Positions 22,680 to 34,949 of a stretch of 64,000 nucleotides of DNA are shown piece after piece. The stretch covers positions 206,193-270,192 of the forward strand of contig LUCM01005725.1 in the NCBI GenBank assembly GCA_008360955.1, written 5' to 3'. Numbering within the stretch: the first letter of the stretch is position 1; the number at the start of each line of letters is the position of its first letter. Below the pieces are notes generated by a model, which was given only the letters and a program-made list of their open reading frames with translations, was not told where the DNA came from and made no database searches. Source of the DNA: Fasciolopsis buskii. Taxonomy: Eukaryota > Platyhelminthes > Trematoda > Plagiorchiida > Fasciolidae. The position numbers and the translations under genes are program-made.

Positions 22680-25280
22680 ACACACCTGGGCTCATGACAC
22701 AGGACTTAGTCTACTATTCGCGCTACACACGTCTGACTTGTCTTCGTGAAGAAAACGTCCATTGATGAAAATCAATGTTGGATTTTTTCACTATTCACCG
22801 TATCCGGTGTTCCAACTTTTCCTCAGAGCATTAGTGGTCGAAATGATATTTTCGTTCTCTTCATGTAAGGCAAGTGAGGAGCAAGACGGGAAATTGCGAG
22901 CACTAACTCATTTTTAACGTCATTAGTTAATGGTACTTTGTGGGCGATGCATACGCACGGTTAGAGAAAGATTACCGGTTTGAATCTGGCTCTTGATAGA
23001 AACTGAGAAATTCGGACAATCGAACTGGGTTTTTCTCCGAGTATGCGTAAGGCAAAAGTTCGGTGTGATCAGCTAGTTGAGGTCCTCAGAGCCAGATTCT
23101 TTGTTTCGTAAGATGAACATGTTAAACCTCTACATCACACGTTTATAGGACACTCAAAATGATAAAAACTATTTAGTTCCAGATATCGCATTATTAGTGT
23201 TGACAAACAGCTAGTCAACTTCATCACTTCACTTCCTTTCATCTTCGTATATTACTAACGAAATAAAAGTTTTTGTCATTTTTCGAAAGTCGGCCGCGGC
23301 CAGCAAACCGCTGCCAAATAGGAAAGTTGATCGGCAGTTGGATGATTTGAATCCGTTAACTTATCTGTTTGACCCCGTTAACTATCAATCGTCGAATGTC
23401 CCTGATCAGTCTGTCGGACTCCATTATTGTCAAATTTCTGATGTTAAGACGGACCACTAATCGTATTTCACGTCGCTAAGTGGTAGCAGTTAACTGAATA
23501 AACGATGAATCCAATTAACAATTTCTTTCAGAAATCTGAACCCTTGTTGTTAGACTGTCCGGCTGATTTCGAAGTCTTCTTTTGTGACCGCGCCTTGAAA
23601 GATCAGTTTGTTTTAGTTTCGACAGCACTATCTAATCGAATTTTTCAACTATCATCCATAGTTACAAGAACCTTAGAAGATAATAGACTGGCGCCTACTA
23701 CCCAGAGATACTTGTTTATTGATATGCTCGGAAAAGTCTATAATCAGTCTTCTTAGATATTTAGTGGCGATTTATATTTCTGTCTTTTAAAGACTACATG
23801 CAGATACTCACCTTTTGTGTCATTTTGTGGATGAAAGTGAAAATCTATTTGTTATCGAGCGATAACTTTCCTCCTTGACTTTTTCGAGGCTTATGGTGGT
23901 TTTTCCTGACAAATTTTTCCCCAAAGTTCATCTTTTTCGGGGGTGGGAGGGGGGTTAACATCCTTGGGGTGCGTAGAAGCCCTTTTTCATATAAAGCGTT
24001 TGCAAACAATGATTATTTTCACGACAAAACTTCTGTCCTGATTGTCATAGATCAAAAGGGTCATGATTGAAAAATGCTGCAAAAGCAAATAGAAACAAGT
24101 TTGTAATTTATCTCTTATTTCGCAAGATAAGTACAACCCACGATAAGATTAGTCCATCCAACGGGGAACATAACTACACCTGTAGTTATCCTCGCAAATG
24201 CGCCGTATTGAATTTCATACTTATTTGTTATGTGATCAACAGCGGTAGGTTACATATTTACAGTAGTAGTAGTAGTAGACAAACACAAAACGTGAATTCT
24301 CCCACGACAAACGGTAAAATCAAAAACCGAAACGTGTACCTTCGATGTGTGAAACGATAACGCATGTGGAGGAAAAAACAGAACTCACACAAAAAAAGCA
24401 AATCATTTTACACGCCATTATGTGTAAAATAACAGACATCTTAGTTCGATTAAACAAAAAACAGCATATGGTTATCACGTTGAATATTGTCGCTTTGAAA
24501 AAAGTAGGAACGCAAGATAATCAATCCACAAACTGCATCGTTAAAATGGTTTGTAGTCTAACAATAAAATAGAACACAACAATTCAAGAGTTCGAAATCC
24601 TCGGAGGTTTTTGGGAAACTGAACATACCCATGCAATAATTGCGACGAGGAAAATGTCGGTTGTGTCATGAACCATAGGCTGTTCCATTTTAAATTTGAA
24701 ATGGATAAACTCCTAGGATGAGTGAACAGCACATGCTCCAGAAAGAATAACTTTATCCCAGTCCGAAGTAACAGGCCCTGTTTGAGCCAATAAAACGATA
24801 AAAGTTGTTTTTATTCATTTAAACAATATTGGATGTGGTGTACTGCGTAAGCCAAAACACATTTTTTTCCAATTCGGATAACTTTGCGATGACCACAGTT
24901 TGGTCTTTTCTCCTGCTAAGAGACGACAACATTTTCAGTAACACGAGAGCCCAGCCAACGTGACCTTCCAGGCTTAACACAAGATCAACTGAACATACGT
25001 TTTAACACTCAGCATAATTCCTCTGTGACAATGTGACGAGCAGCTCGCACGGGTAGTTATCATTTCCATTGCAATGCGGGAGACAATTATCTTCTTAATT
25101 TCATTTGCCGAGCTTGATGGTTTGCACTAAAATTTGTGCCACAATTCGAATTAACAGATTCATAATTCATATGGTATTTTAAAGAAAAACCCTAAGCAGA
25201 AGCACAGTACGATGGAGCAAGGATAGTCAATCAAAACACGGAAACAATTGGGTTTCTGTTGCCAATGACTAGGTTTCCGA
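22680..25280. other. no supported gene; simple repeats
   Basis: Holds the G-rich run at 23939-23956 and an AGT triplet repeat at 24262-24279. A plus-strand frame at 24067-24360 spans the triplet repeat (five serines) and is probably chance. Confidence 0.4.
23939..23956 (+). other. G-rich run, possible quadruplex
   Basis: Runs of five, three and six G separated by single bases, with a fourth run of four G eleven bases downstream. A G-quadruplex could form with one long loop. No gene or repeat overlaps it. Confidence 0.4.
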
Positions 25281-25289
25281 AACTGTTAC

Positions 25290-25389
25290 CTTAGACATAT
25301 CTCCAGGCAATGACAAACAGGCATGGAATACCTCGGATTTTGGTTAATTTCAGGTTTTTTTGTGAGCTTGAAACAAGTAAATGCATATG
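25290..25389 (-). CDS. candidate internal exon with strong splice sites
   Basis: A 100-nt exon from a fine pyrimidine tract (TCTCATTTCCCTTCAG) to a CTAAG|GTAACA donor, phase 1 to 2. The peptide starts AYAFTCFKLTKKPEINQNP and continues to VCHCLEICL, giving four cysteines in a C-x(17)-C-x-C-x(3)-C spacing of extracellular type. An upstream minus-strand frame at 25520-25717 (PLGCDQTYSTLSFTVIS) might be a neighbour exon. Codon-position bias is absent, so the splice signals carry the call. Confidence 0.28.
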
Positions 25390-28300
25390 CTGAAGGGAAA
25401 TGAGAAGTCAGATTTTCGTTAACAACCGCATGTTCCATAAAAAATGTGTTGCACTGTGAAGTATAAAAAGTTGAACTCATCAGACGCGAAATTATTTTTC
25501 ACCGCATAATTAAGCAGTTTCATATTTCACTCGTATTTTGCTTGTATTTAGAAAATACATTTTTTGTCCACCATGTGACTCCCCGGGGAGGTTTTGAGAT
25601 CACGGTGAACGACAAAGTTGAATAGGTCTGATCGCAGCCTAAAGGTTCTGATATCAGTGTGTTCGAGGGTTCATTTTGTCGTCCAAAGTTTATTAAACCC
25701 GTTGGTTTGTTAATCAAGTCCGAAAAAAGGAGAAAACCGACGTGCTAAGCCCATTTCGTCATCGTGGTTTGGGCGGTTAAATAAACTAACTAGAAAGCAG
25801 GGAGGACAAGCAGGTTAGCAGTTCTTGTCAGATGCGTATGGAGTGTCCCATGCGGCATGTTTACTTGTCGAAGGGGACGCACTCACCAGGAGTTGCACAC
25901 ATCATGTTCATTTTGAATAAAATTCATCGGTGGATTTATGTTAAACAGGCAAGTTTACTTTTCTCGGCTGGCTGCGGGGCGAACCTAAAACACATGACAA
26001 ACGTTTTTACCGTCAGACATTTCGAAACTGGCTGTACAAAATAATTCGACTTTACCCTAATCTCTACCAGTCTTTTACGTTTGCATTTTTATGTCACACA
26101 GACGGGAATCTTGAAAACAATCGCTGAACCAAAATACATCAGATAGATAAGCAGTTAGTCGAAAACAGTAACCAAAGGGTAGAGAAAAAGCTTGGGAATA
26201 TTGAATCGTATGCTTAAGCAAAGTTCATCGTTTGCTTTATGTTTGTATATCACCATTATGTCTCATTTAGGAATAATCAGTGGTCCACGTGGGAGACAAA
26301 ATTTGCTCTTATTGCCTGCCAAGTGGCCATGTTCAATGTTTCCTGGTTTTTCCTGTTTTTCTGCCGGGAAGTCATTAAATTCATTGGGATGTAATTTGCT
26401 GTCCCATGCCCCGTTTACGTGTAACAAAGTCACTCCTACATTTTCCTCGCCTTTTGGCAGCTAATTGATCCACTCGTTTGTAACAGCAACCATGATTTTG
26501 GTACAGTTAAGTCTGCAAATAAGTATGATAATCTGGAAAACTGTAGCTACAAGAGAAACAAACTTTTGAGCAACTGGAATTTAATCTAATAAAAATATTA
26601 ACCAAACTACGACGGTTTTACCCTGCTCAGGTCTACAATCAGTCACTGCCTATCCGGCAGATTTTAATTTTTACAACGTATGGGAGTAGGTTTTCTTAAT
26701 GCAGTGACGAAATTCCGTCGAAGCTTGCGGTCTTCGATTGCATTCCGCTGACAACACTTTTCACATCCCGCCACTACCGAGGTTTGATGACACGCGATGA
26801 ATATAGAACTATGCTTCACAGTGCATACAGAATTTGATCCTCCTTTTTCAGCTGTTATTTTCCAGCCCCCAGGCGGTGAGTAGTGACGTCTCGCCTTCTT
26901 TTGGTAATATCAGTTTTTCCAGGGAATCGCAACCAGTAAGTCACGTAATATAGGCTGTTGCAGACTGTAGTCTTCAAGCTTTTCAATAATATGGAATTAG
27001 GTAATACAGTGATTTAATTAGACTAATTAATGGAAATTTCACTAATATCCGTAATTTTAATAAGTGCACATATCCCAACACAAGTCATGGTTAATGACTG
27101 CCAGCTGTTGGTCATCGGCGTGTAAGCATATTACATACGTCGTAGCTTGCCGTGTACTCGTGGGTATGACGAATATGCAGCCAAAGTGGCGTGCGTAATT
27201 GGTTTCGGTCCTGGATACAACTAACACAAATATTTTGGTCAAGCGGTATATGCATGTGGAAAACCGGCTGACACTGGAGATTTTCGGAACTTCTGTATCG
27301 CTTTTAAGAACAGAATAGATGTTTTCTTTATTTTTTTAAATATAAAATATTGAATCGTGCTGCCGTTTGGATTGGATGCATTTTCTTTCCCCTCGATAAC
27401 TTCACAATTGAACCACAGATTTTCTCTAAAGTTTTCGACGAAGAAATAGATAGACGGACAACAAACCGAAAAATTTGAAACCAACCATCCGACTCAAGCA
27501 CTGAGTCATTTACATTTGAAAACAACTAGTCTGGACCGAAATGTCACTATAAACATTTTTCAGACTCAGCGTTCACCTATACATTTTTTTCTTAGCTATA
27601 CGTACATAGAATCATAGGTATATATAATAACTTTAAAGAGCGCCTTAACCAAACTGAGGCAACAGCGTTAAGCGTTCATTGAACTTGGTCAACTTGTTTC
27701 GGCACTAAGTATTACGACCAACCACCGGGAGTCTTTTCGGCAATCAGTGCATTTTTTCACTATCGTCAACGAATAAACGGTACTTCCGCGCCAGGCACGC
27801 GATTGGACAAGACCAAAACTTTATTGGTGCAAGTAAAGCTATTTGTTTATTCTAACATATCGTACCTGGAAAAACAAAAAGTTTGCGAGGAGTGGATTTT
27901 ATTGACCTATTGCTTCCAGTTAGTCCTCCTGCAGGGTTGCGGTATGAACGGTGCAGGTGTCACGCAAACCGCGTAATGCTGAAAGTGAAAACAGTCGGAA
28001 ACAGAAGAAATGCCCTACGAATTTTAGCAAGACTTATCCGCCCCCAGTCCTCTCACCGAGTCTGTATTTATTCATATGGCAATCAACCTCGTGCGAAATA
28101 CAAGTGTTCTTATTACTGACCTTGATTCATTTCGCATCCCAAGTTCGGCAACCTTGCGCGAACTTCCTGTAGATCATACAGACTGTTATTAATTCACTTT
28201 TGTGAAAAAGCAACTCAAGTGATCTCCACAAGTGGCAGTTGGCGCACTGACCGACCTAATCCTCCAACTCCCATTATTTTACAGAAGTAGACTACATTTA

Positions 28301-28450
28301 TAGACTTATATTAGGGACCGTACTTCAGTTAATGGGACAAAATATACAGGTTAGTCAAGCATCTTTTGAGTAGGCAACTTACCTGAATGCAACTTGCTTT
28401 TCCTTGAAATAAACGGTGGATATTTTCGGAAAACTTTCACCAGATGAAAA
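25390..28450. other. weak candidates only
   Basis: Plus-strand frames ending at 26044 (ending ETGCTK) and 28119 (ending YKCSYY) have plausible acceptors and cysteines near the stop but no codon bias, and other frames at the same places look similar. 26050-27850 is blank. Confidence 0.35.
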
Positions 28451-28455
28451 ATACT

Positions 28456-28734
28456 CTATGGAACGAAAATCAGTCTACACGAACGAACGATTTGCTTGAG
28501 AACTGCCGATTGCACCACAATCCAAGTCAGGAATTCTGTGCAAACATTGGAGACACACTCGCGAAGTTGGATCACCCACAAAGCACAGCCCAGGATGACG
28601 TTCACAGGAACAGATATTAGCGATATTTCTTGTGCCACAGTAGACATCTGTTGGGCTAGCGCTCCACTTTTCTGTGGGTCTTGCTTTTCAGTCGAGTTAG
28701 ATTTTCCGAAGTAAAACCGCCTCGGGCGTTGCAA
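28456..28734 (-). CDS. hypothetical membrane-associated ORF
   Basis: Open frame of 92 codons ending TAG with natural composition: a hydrophilic start (NSTEKQDPQKSGALAQQ) followed by a long hydrophobic region (SLISVPVNVILGCALWVI and WIVVQSAVLKQIV) holding four cysteines. It starts with TTG, so upstream sequence would be needed. Purine bias is slight. Could encode a membrane segment of a larger protein; family unknown. Confidence 0.22.
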   Translation of the reverse strand: MQRPRRFYFGKSNSTEKQDPQKSGALAQQMSTVAQEISLISVPVNVILGCALWVIQLRECVSNVCTEFLTWIVVQSAVLKQIVRSCRLIFVP

Positions 28735-28739
28735 GCAGC

Positions 28740-30830
28740 TGGGAAATATTTCTCACCCGAACACTTCCAACACTGTTTCTAGGGATCCCAATTGGTTTTC
28801 GTTCATTCGACACACACTTAATATCACGAGGATTTGCGGCTCAGTAGGTTTATCTAATGGTAGTAGAAATGGTAGAACCGGATTTAAGTTCAGCTTAAAC
28901 CTTGATGTTCATTTCGACTGGCTGTCTCTAGCGTTTGCACACCAAGCTCGCCAGTACAACAGGCTGCAACAAATATGAATTTTGAAACATTTCAAGCAGC
29001 TGCATGTTGCTGCTTGGACGCCTCCATCCAAGATCCCATTTCTACGAACAATCATTCTTGTCCAAAGAGAATCTTATTCGCGAGGTGATTTTGAGAGGTC
29101 GCAGTCATGACGGCTTTGAGCACAGAGCCGAGCATGCATTATCAAACTAGATAATAGTTTGTGCATGAAAGCTGTTGTCAGTTTAAAGAACAAAATGTGT
29201 TCGCCGAGTTGAAGCCCCTAAGGGTAAGGACCGATTCTCCCGGGGATTGTCCAAATTAATTCCAGAAAACTTGCTGCATAAACTTTATGATAGTTGCTGG
29301 TGATTTCATCTTCCAGGAAACATAAAGACACATTGTATGCCTAATTTTTATCCTAGCCGATGGAACCTGCAGCGGTGATCGCCCCATCCAAGTTCGTTTT
29401 CAAGACAAATTGTTTTTGGTTAGCACAATATCTAGCTAGGTTTACATGGCTTCTTCATTTTCCTTCACGATTTTGGACTAGGGTTGGTCACGATGCGGCG
29501 GTCATCGATTGGGCGGATCAGTCAAATATTGTCGGTCATTCTGGTGTGGACCCAGACCGCGTGTTGGTCCGTGTTCATTTCTGAACTCCCATCGTCAGTT
29601 GTCGTACTAACATGAATAACCCACTTTAGTGAAAAGTGACTTAGGGCGATAATCACCGCATTCATTTCTAGTCAACACTATCTAGACGGTTCCTATAACC
29701 ATGCAATCCTCATGCTTTGATAAAACACCAGGAGCAGATTTAATTTGCCGCGCACGCAGTAGCGAACAGCAACGAGTCCAAGCAATATGGGCCTTCAAAC
29801 GACCACAGTTATTCCATTAGCTGAAGATATTGTCGTCCCTCTGGAAGCCATATAAAATGAAACGAGCAAACCCTTAAGGATTTATTAGTCCAGCGACCTA
29901 ATAAACGACCGACAACAGTGGCGGACAGGCAAATATAAGAAATAGAAAGCGGCAGAGCCTTTGACAATAGTCGCAACCTTCACCGACTGATCGGGTGCAC
30001 TGGTCCACAAAAATCAGATCCAAATAAAGTGATCGAAGAATCCGACGGCTCATTGAGTCTTTCCCAAATGCCTCTCCTAGAGGACTGACCAGCGCAACTT
30101 AAATAGGAACCTAGCAGGCTAATTGCCCGAGTAAGCCTTCCACCTTTGTCTGCAAGTAAAATGGTGCGAGTATATATCAGCCCTCCGACCGACATGGATG
30201 TTGCTATGGAGATGGGCCTACTGATGATGAGATGAACTGCCGTCGTTCGTTTTTAAGGATGCTATCGTTGAAATGTACTATATTCTTGAGTGGAGCTGGG
30301 AAAAATAAGTAGCAAATACTTATGGATTGGTGTGAACCGGAAGAAACGTGACTAAATCTCACTTGGAATTCACACAAGAATTAGTCTGATAGTCACACTG
30401 GGCAAACTACTCGCCGGTGTTATTTTCCTTCGATTATATTGAAATAGCCAAAGGGATGGTTTCTAGCTCTGTAGTGGTTGAGTCAAGCAAACCTGTCCTC
30501 TAAGGAACAGTACTGTTCTTCGGAATTTCTGTCTGCCATTCTTTATGTTGCTTGCACTGGAACAGCGATCTTCGACGAGACTGAACTGTACAACAGGGGA
30601 AAAACTAGCATCTGTCGAAGCCTAGTAAGCACAAAAGCCAGTATCAATAACTGACTAAACCAGTATGTTGGTGTCCAGGATACGGGTGGCATTTATCTCA
30701 CTCTGAAACTAAGACGATCATACAAATCTTTCTATCCTCATGTGTGAACAGTGACGATAGCCAATCCCAAGTCAGTAAATCGTCCAAGTTAGAACAGCCA
30801 TTTATGTCGTGCTTTGGAGCAGGGACCCAG
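28740..30830. other. no gene recognised
   Basis: Only chance-length ORFs (29360-29584 plus, 29980-30195 minus). No repeat or splice-supported exon found. Confidence 0.45.
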
Positions 30831-30839
30831 GTGATTTGA

Positions 30840-31054
30840 ACATGTTGGCATGCTTCGGATCTATTTGCATCTTTGGAATACAGCTTACTCTTGCACAACC
30901 GAATTGCACCCTAGCCGAATCTTTAGATTTCAAGGGAGTGAATGGAATTTGTTCGTTCAGTAACTACCTATCACTTAGTAGTCGTGTATCAGATGAACCG
31001 TCCGCAAGCATGCATAGAACTCAAGTGGCATGTACCAAAAATAGACAAATGTAA
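30840..31054 (+). CDS. hypothetical small secreted protein
   Basis: Complete ATG-to-TAA frame of 71 residues. The N-terminus (MLACFGSICIFGIQLTLAQ) looks like a signal peptide with cleavage after LAQ; the remaining 52 residues contain cysteines in PNCTLAE, NGICSF and VACTK, and one potential glycosylation site (NCT). Purine bias is modest (56%). An antisense frame at 30698-30898 is about equally protein-like, which lowers confidence. Confidence 0.25.
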
Positions 31055-31059
31055 TGTCA

Positions 31060-33125
31060 ATGTGAAGTCCGTTTTTCTAATGAAGAATAAATTTATATTA
31101 AACCGATAAGATCAGTCCTGCTCAGGGAAGTAGCCATCCAAGACATTGAAATTATATTCTGTCTGGCAAAACTCGCTACAGGTTTCAAAATATGTTCAGC
31201 TAAAATGTCACTGGGTTTGGTTAGAATATTTCTACTTAGCGTAGTACGTCGAAATGATAATGAACGACAAAATTGCCGAGTCTAACCACGAGGATCGGAG
31301 ATCCACGAGATACAGATCTAGATCTGCCTATTTTCATGCGCTGTGTTCATTAGTCCTATAAATCGTTTTGCATTCACGCGTGCACCAACCCAGTGCCACT
31401 TTGTCCGACTCACCATCGTTCCTGGAAGCAACTTTTGTGATTTCTATACAAACGTCCTCGCTGACTTGTCATTGACGCTCCATAGTCATTTTGATGAACA
31501 TGTTATCGAATATTGTGAATGACCGTTATGCACATATTTTTGTTTTCATTACTGTCATGCTGTCCCTGACGAGGCATGATTACGAGTAGTCCGTACAGTT
31601 GTCTTTCTAACTTATATATAATATGTGAATGAATGTAAGACATTGTTGAAGGCTGAATGCAGATTATTTAGTCCAAGTTCTTAATCTGGTTTGAATTTTA
31701 TGCGTTGTGCAAATTAAACAATTATCTCTACCCGGCAGAACGTGGTCTTAATTGAAACGAATTCAAGTGAAACAACAAATCACTGTACAGACGAATATCA
31801 CATTAGAGCCCACGGTGTATAACAATTTTCTGGTAGAAATCAAACCAGCGAAGATTGTGAACACGGCAAGCAATCTGAAAATTCCGTAATTCCACGACCA
31901 AAATTAATCTCCATCTGCAATTGTTCTGCACGAAATAATAATAGGCTATTTCGTAAAACTTGATTGCGATGTATTTTGCCAGACAAAATTTAACCCGATA
32001 ACCCTAGGTTTTGTATTACCTTTTGCAATTTACTAGAGTAATAATAATAAGGAAAGAAAAAACTAATTCCCGTTATATAGATTTCACTTTTGGCAATCGC
32101 AAAATTCCAATTTTTCATTCTATTGACACATCATTGATCGAGGTAAAACCCCACTTTTGTGACCTTGAAAGACCTTGAGAGGAGATAATGTCCGTGACCC
32201 TGCTTCGGAAGTTGGCAAATCATCTAACTTCGCTGGCGCGCTATTTAAGTACACTTCCTTCGGTCGCGGTAGTGCATTTGCAAACGACCCAATTTGTCAT
32301 CTGTCATCGTGTCAATTTACAGGTTAGGATAGTGGACACAGCGAGTGACCTTTCCGTGCACCTCAGGGATGAATTGTAGAACAAAAGGATACGGAAACTA
32401 TCTAAACTGATATGTTACCTGGGATAACTTTGCTGGCACGTTTACTAGGCGGGGAAGGAGCGGATTGAAATATTACGCTAAGCACTGGCCAGTCAATCTT
32501 GCAATAACGAAATTGCGCCTAAAGTTTGATTTGAAGATAGGGACAGGTTGTATTCTGCAGTACGAGCTGTACTGCATCATTGTGTTCATATACCATAAAG
32601 TATCGTTGATGGATTCACTAATGTCACCTCTCCCCGTCAAAAACAACGACGAAATTGTGTTGATTTTCGCAGGAAAGTAAAATATATTACCGTATTCTAC
32701 TTACTCATGAGAATCATAGCAGTAACGGAGCCGCAAATCGGTGAGAGGACAGACAGCCTGTCGGCCCCACCATATGCTCTAGTTTGTAAACGAACAGTTC
32801 CACGGTAGCAGATACTAATCCCCTTCTTCCCACCAATTAGTTGGTTTAAAACAATGTAGGGGTGTGATGAAAGCAAAAGCAGTGTTTACGGTTCACTACC
32901 AATGGATAGCTCATCTGGACTCTTTTTGCCATCGTCTCTGGATGACAGTCATTGGCTTCTTTGTGTGGAGCGTATCACCTAGATGACCAGACAAATAAGG
33001 ATGCTCTCTTTGGAGTAGGGGATTGGGCGTCGTGAACTTTCGACCGAGAGGTCGGCTTTGACAAACTATCATAAACCGGTAACTGGTATTCCAACTCCGG
33101 CAGCTATCTGCCTATTCAGGTTACA
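31060..33125. other. no supported gene
   Basis: Two plus-strand frames (32188-32379, with a CAG|GTTAGG donor-like site, and 32465-32680, ending IVLIFAGK) are noted but have no firm acceptor or bias. Otherwise blank, with an AATAATAATAA run near 32040. Confidence 0.4.
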
Positions 33126-33131
33126 GAATAA

Positions 33132-33368
33132 ATGCCTCTTGGGAATTTAAGTACATCCGATAACCATGAAATTCCTTGTTACTCTTTCAGTGACAGTTTC
33201 TCGAATGAAGTCAAAGGGATGCAAGTCTACTTAATATCTGGCCACAGTTGCCACGTCGTGCTGTCATCAACTGCTTTCGTGGCAATAATTTGGATGATTG
33301 CTTACTTGATCAAAATTCTTAGCGTCCTCAACATTAGAGCTACTTGTCTGCGACCGCTAATCCGATGA
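33132..33368 (+). CDS. hypothetical small single-pass membrane protein
   Basis: ATG-to-TGA frame of 78 residues: an acidic N-terminal part with a glycosylation-type NLS and cysteine, then GHSCHVVLSS and one hydrophobic segment (TAFVAIIWMIAYLIKIL), ending in a short basic tail with CLRPLIR. Purine-first codons are about 55%. Unspliced, no family recognised. Confidence 0.22.
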   Translation: MPLGNLSTSDNHEIPCYSFSDSFSNEVKGMQVYLISGHSCHVVLSSTAFVAIIWMIAYLIKILSVLNIRATCLRPLIR

Positions 33369-33369
33369 C

Positions 33370-34075
33370 AGGGATTCTACCACACTCCTGTACGGGTCAC
33401 GGTTCTACCCGCATCCTAGGGAAGCACCGCTGGCATACAACTCCGCGCCCACGGAATCAACCAACCTGGGTGTGCAGTAGCAACACCTGAAGCTTTCTGC
33501 GTTCTCGCAGTGGCTGCTAATTATGAACGTAATTTCCCTTTCTGAATGAGACATTCCATACGGGCGGAATCCTGCGAACTAAACCAAAGTCCTTGAGAGA
33601 GTTCACTCTTCATTGTGAGACGTTCGAAAGACATCCAGCATGGAGTACTGCTCATCGGCTCTGAATAAAACTAGCCCAAAAGTCTCACCCAAATTCACAA
33701 GTGATAACACCCTTGTGAACGACCGATGCACAAATAAAACATCCGGATACTTGTTTTATAAACGAGCTTCTTCAAGCAATGAACTCCGGTTTTATTTGAT
33801 AAGACATAAGGTTTTTAGCTGGCCAGGGAATCAAATGCACAAACGAAACTCCTCATGCAGATCACTTTTTTGTTTGTTGATACGTCTACTTACGAAGACA
33901 GTACATAAGTCCGTGTAACAGACATGCTGAAATCCGTTGCAAATCCAGAATACCATCTGTTGTTTGTTCAAATGGCATCACCGTGACGCTGCTTTCCATA
34001 AAGCTACAGTGACCACTGAGTAACCATTTAAATGTTTCAGTTTTGATCTATGACCTCCAGTCTTCCGTGGTCTAA
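33370..34075. other. no gene recognised
   Basis: A plus-strand chance ORF (33640-33918) without supporting signals; otherwise nothing seen. Confidence 0.45.
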
Positions 34076-34079
34076 CCCT

Positions 34080-34943
34080 TCAGCTGGCGCGACTTTTCCG
34101 ATAAAATTCAGCATCTTCTCCCAGTAGGTCAAATAATTTTGGTGATTTTAAGGTACTGAAAAGACCGTCTTTGTAGATCCCGGGTTTTATCACCCCAACG
34201 TTTTCAGCGTGTCCATAAACCCGAATGGTCCATGCATGTTGCTGTTGCCAGTCTAGTTCATCCAACCAATGAATCATTGAACTATTCTGAACAAACCGTC
34301 ACCATTGATTCTGTTGATTGTTTGTCACGATTAGGTTTATCGGCCTGGTCTTGTCTTTCCCGGAAGCTTAGTACATCCGTTATTCCGCAAAAATTCATCC
34401 TTGTCTATTGAACTGTTATTCTTACATAGTTAAGCATATTCAGACATGCTGAAATTTTCGAAGCACGTATCAGCCTCTTTTTGACCTTGCCCATGCTAGT
34501 GTGCTTCCGACTGACGACTCATCACAAATAACCAAATATGCGAAAAATGATGTTCTTTGCCAAACAATTTCCTATTCTGAATGGATTCGCAAATTCGTAT
34601 GCCGGTTCTATTTATTTTATTTTAGAAAGATGGATAAAAACCTAGTTCAGATAGTAACGCCTCCTATCTTGAAGCGGTCAGAAATGCATTTTCAGTCCTG
34701 CACATCCCTATTTCTCCAAAAATCTTATTACACTCAATTCCAAATCTCCGTCCGGAATTATTGCTGCCGAGTACCTGGGCACATCCACAGATAGCCATCT
34801 AGAACGAACAAGTCACGTTTAGTCGTTTGTCGAAAACAATGGTCTTCATCTTTTAAATTCAGAGCTAACAAAAGTCCTTTCCGATTTAGTTTGTCCATTT
34901 CTAAAAGTATGTTTTCCCACATCTTATTTTGTTGTCCACCCAT
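34080..34943 (-). CDS. two-exon candidate gene, hydrophilic 113-residue protein
   Basis: First exon 34775-34943 starts at a true ATG and ends at a good donor, GCCCAG|GTACTC, phase 1. It is rich in K, D, E and N (NKMWENILLEMDKLNRKG, LKDEDHCFRQTTKRDL). The second exon is placed at 34080-34252 after GAACTAG, keeps phase and ends TGA; it reads WTIRVYGHAENVGVIKPG, then IYKDGLFSTLK and LLGEDAEFYRK. The 522-nt intron and the weak acceptor make the join uncertain; each exon alone looks coding. No signal peptide or membrane segment; family unknown. Confidence 0.3.
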
Positions 34944-34949
34944 AGTTTT

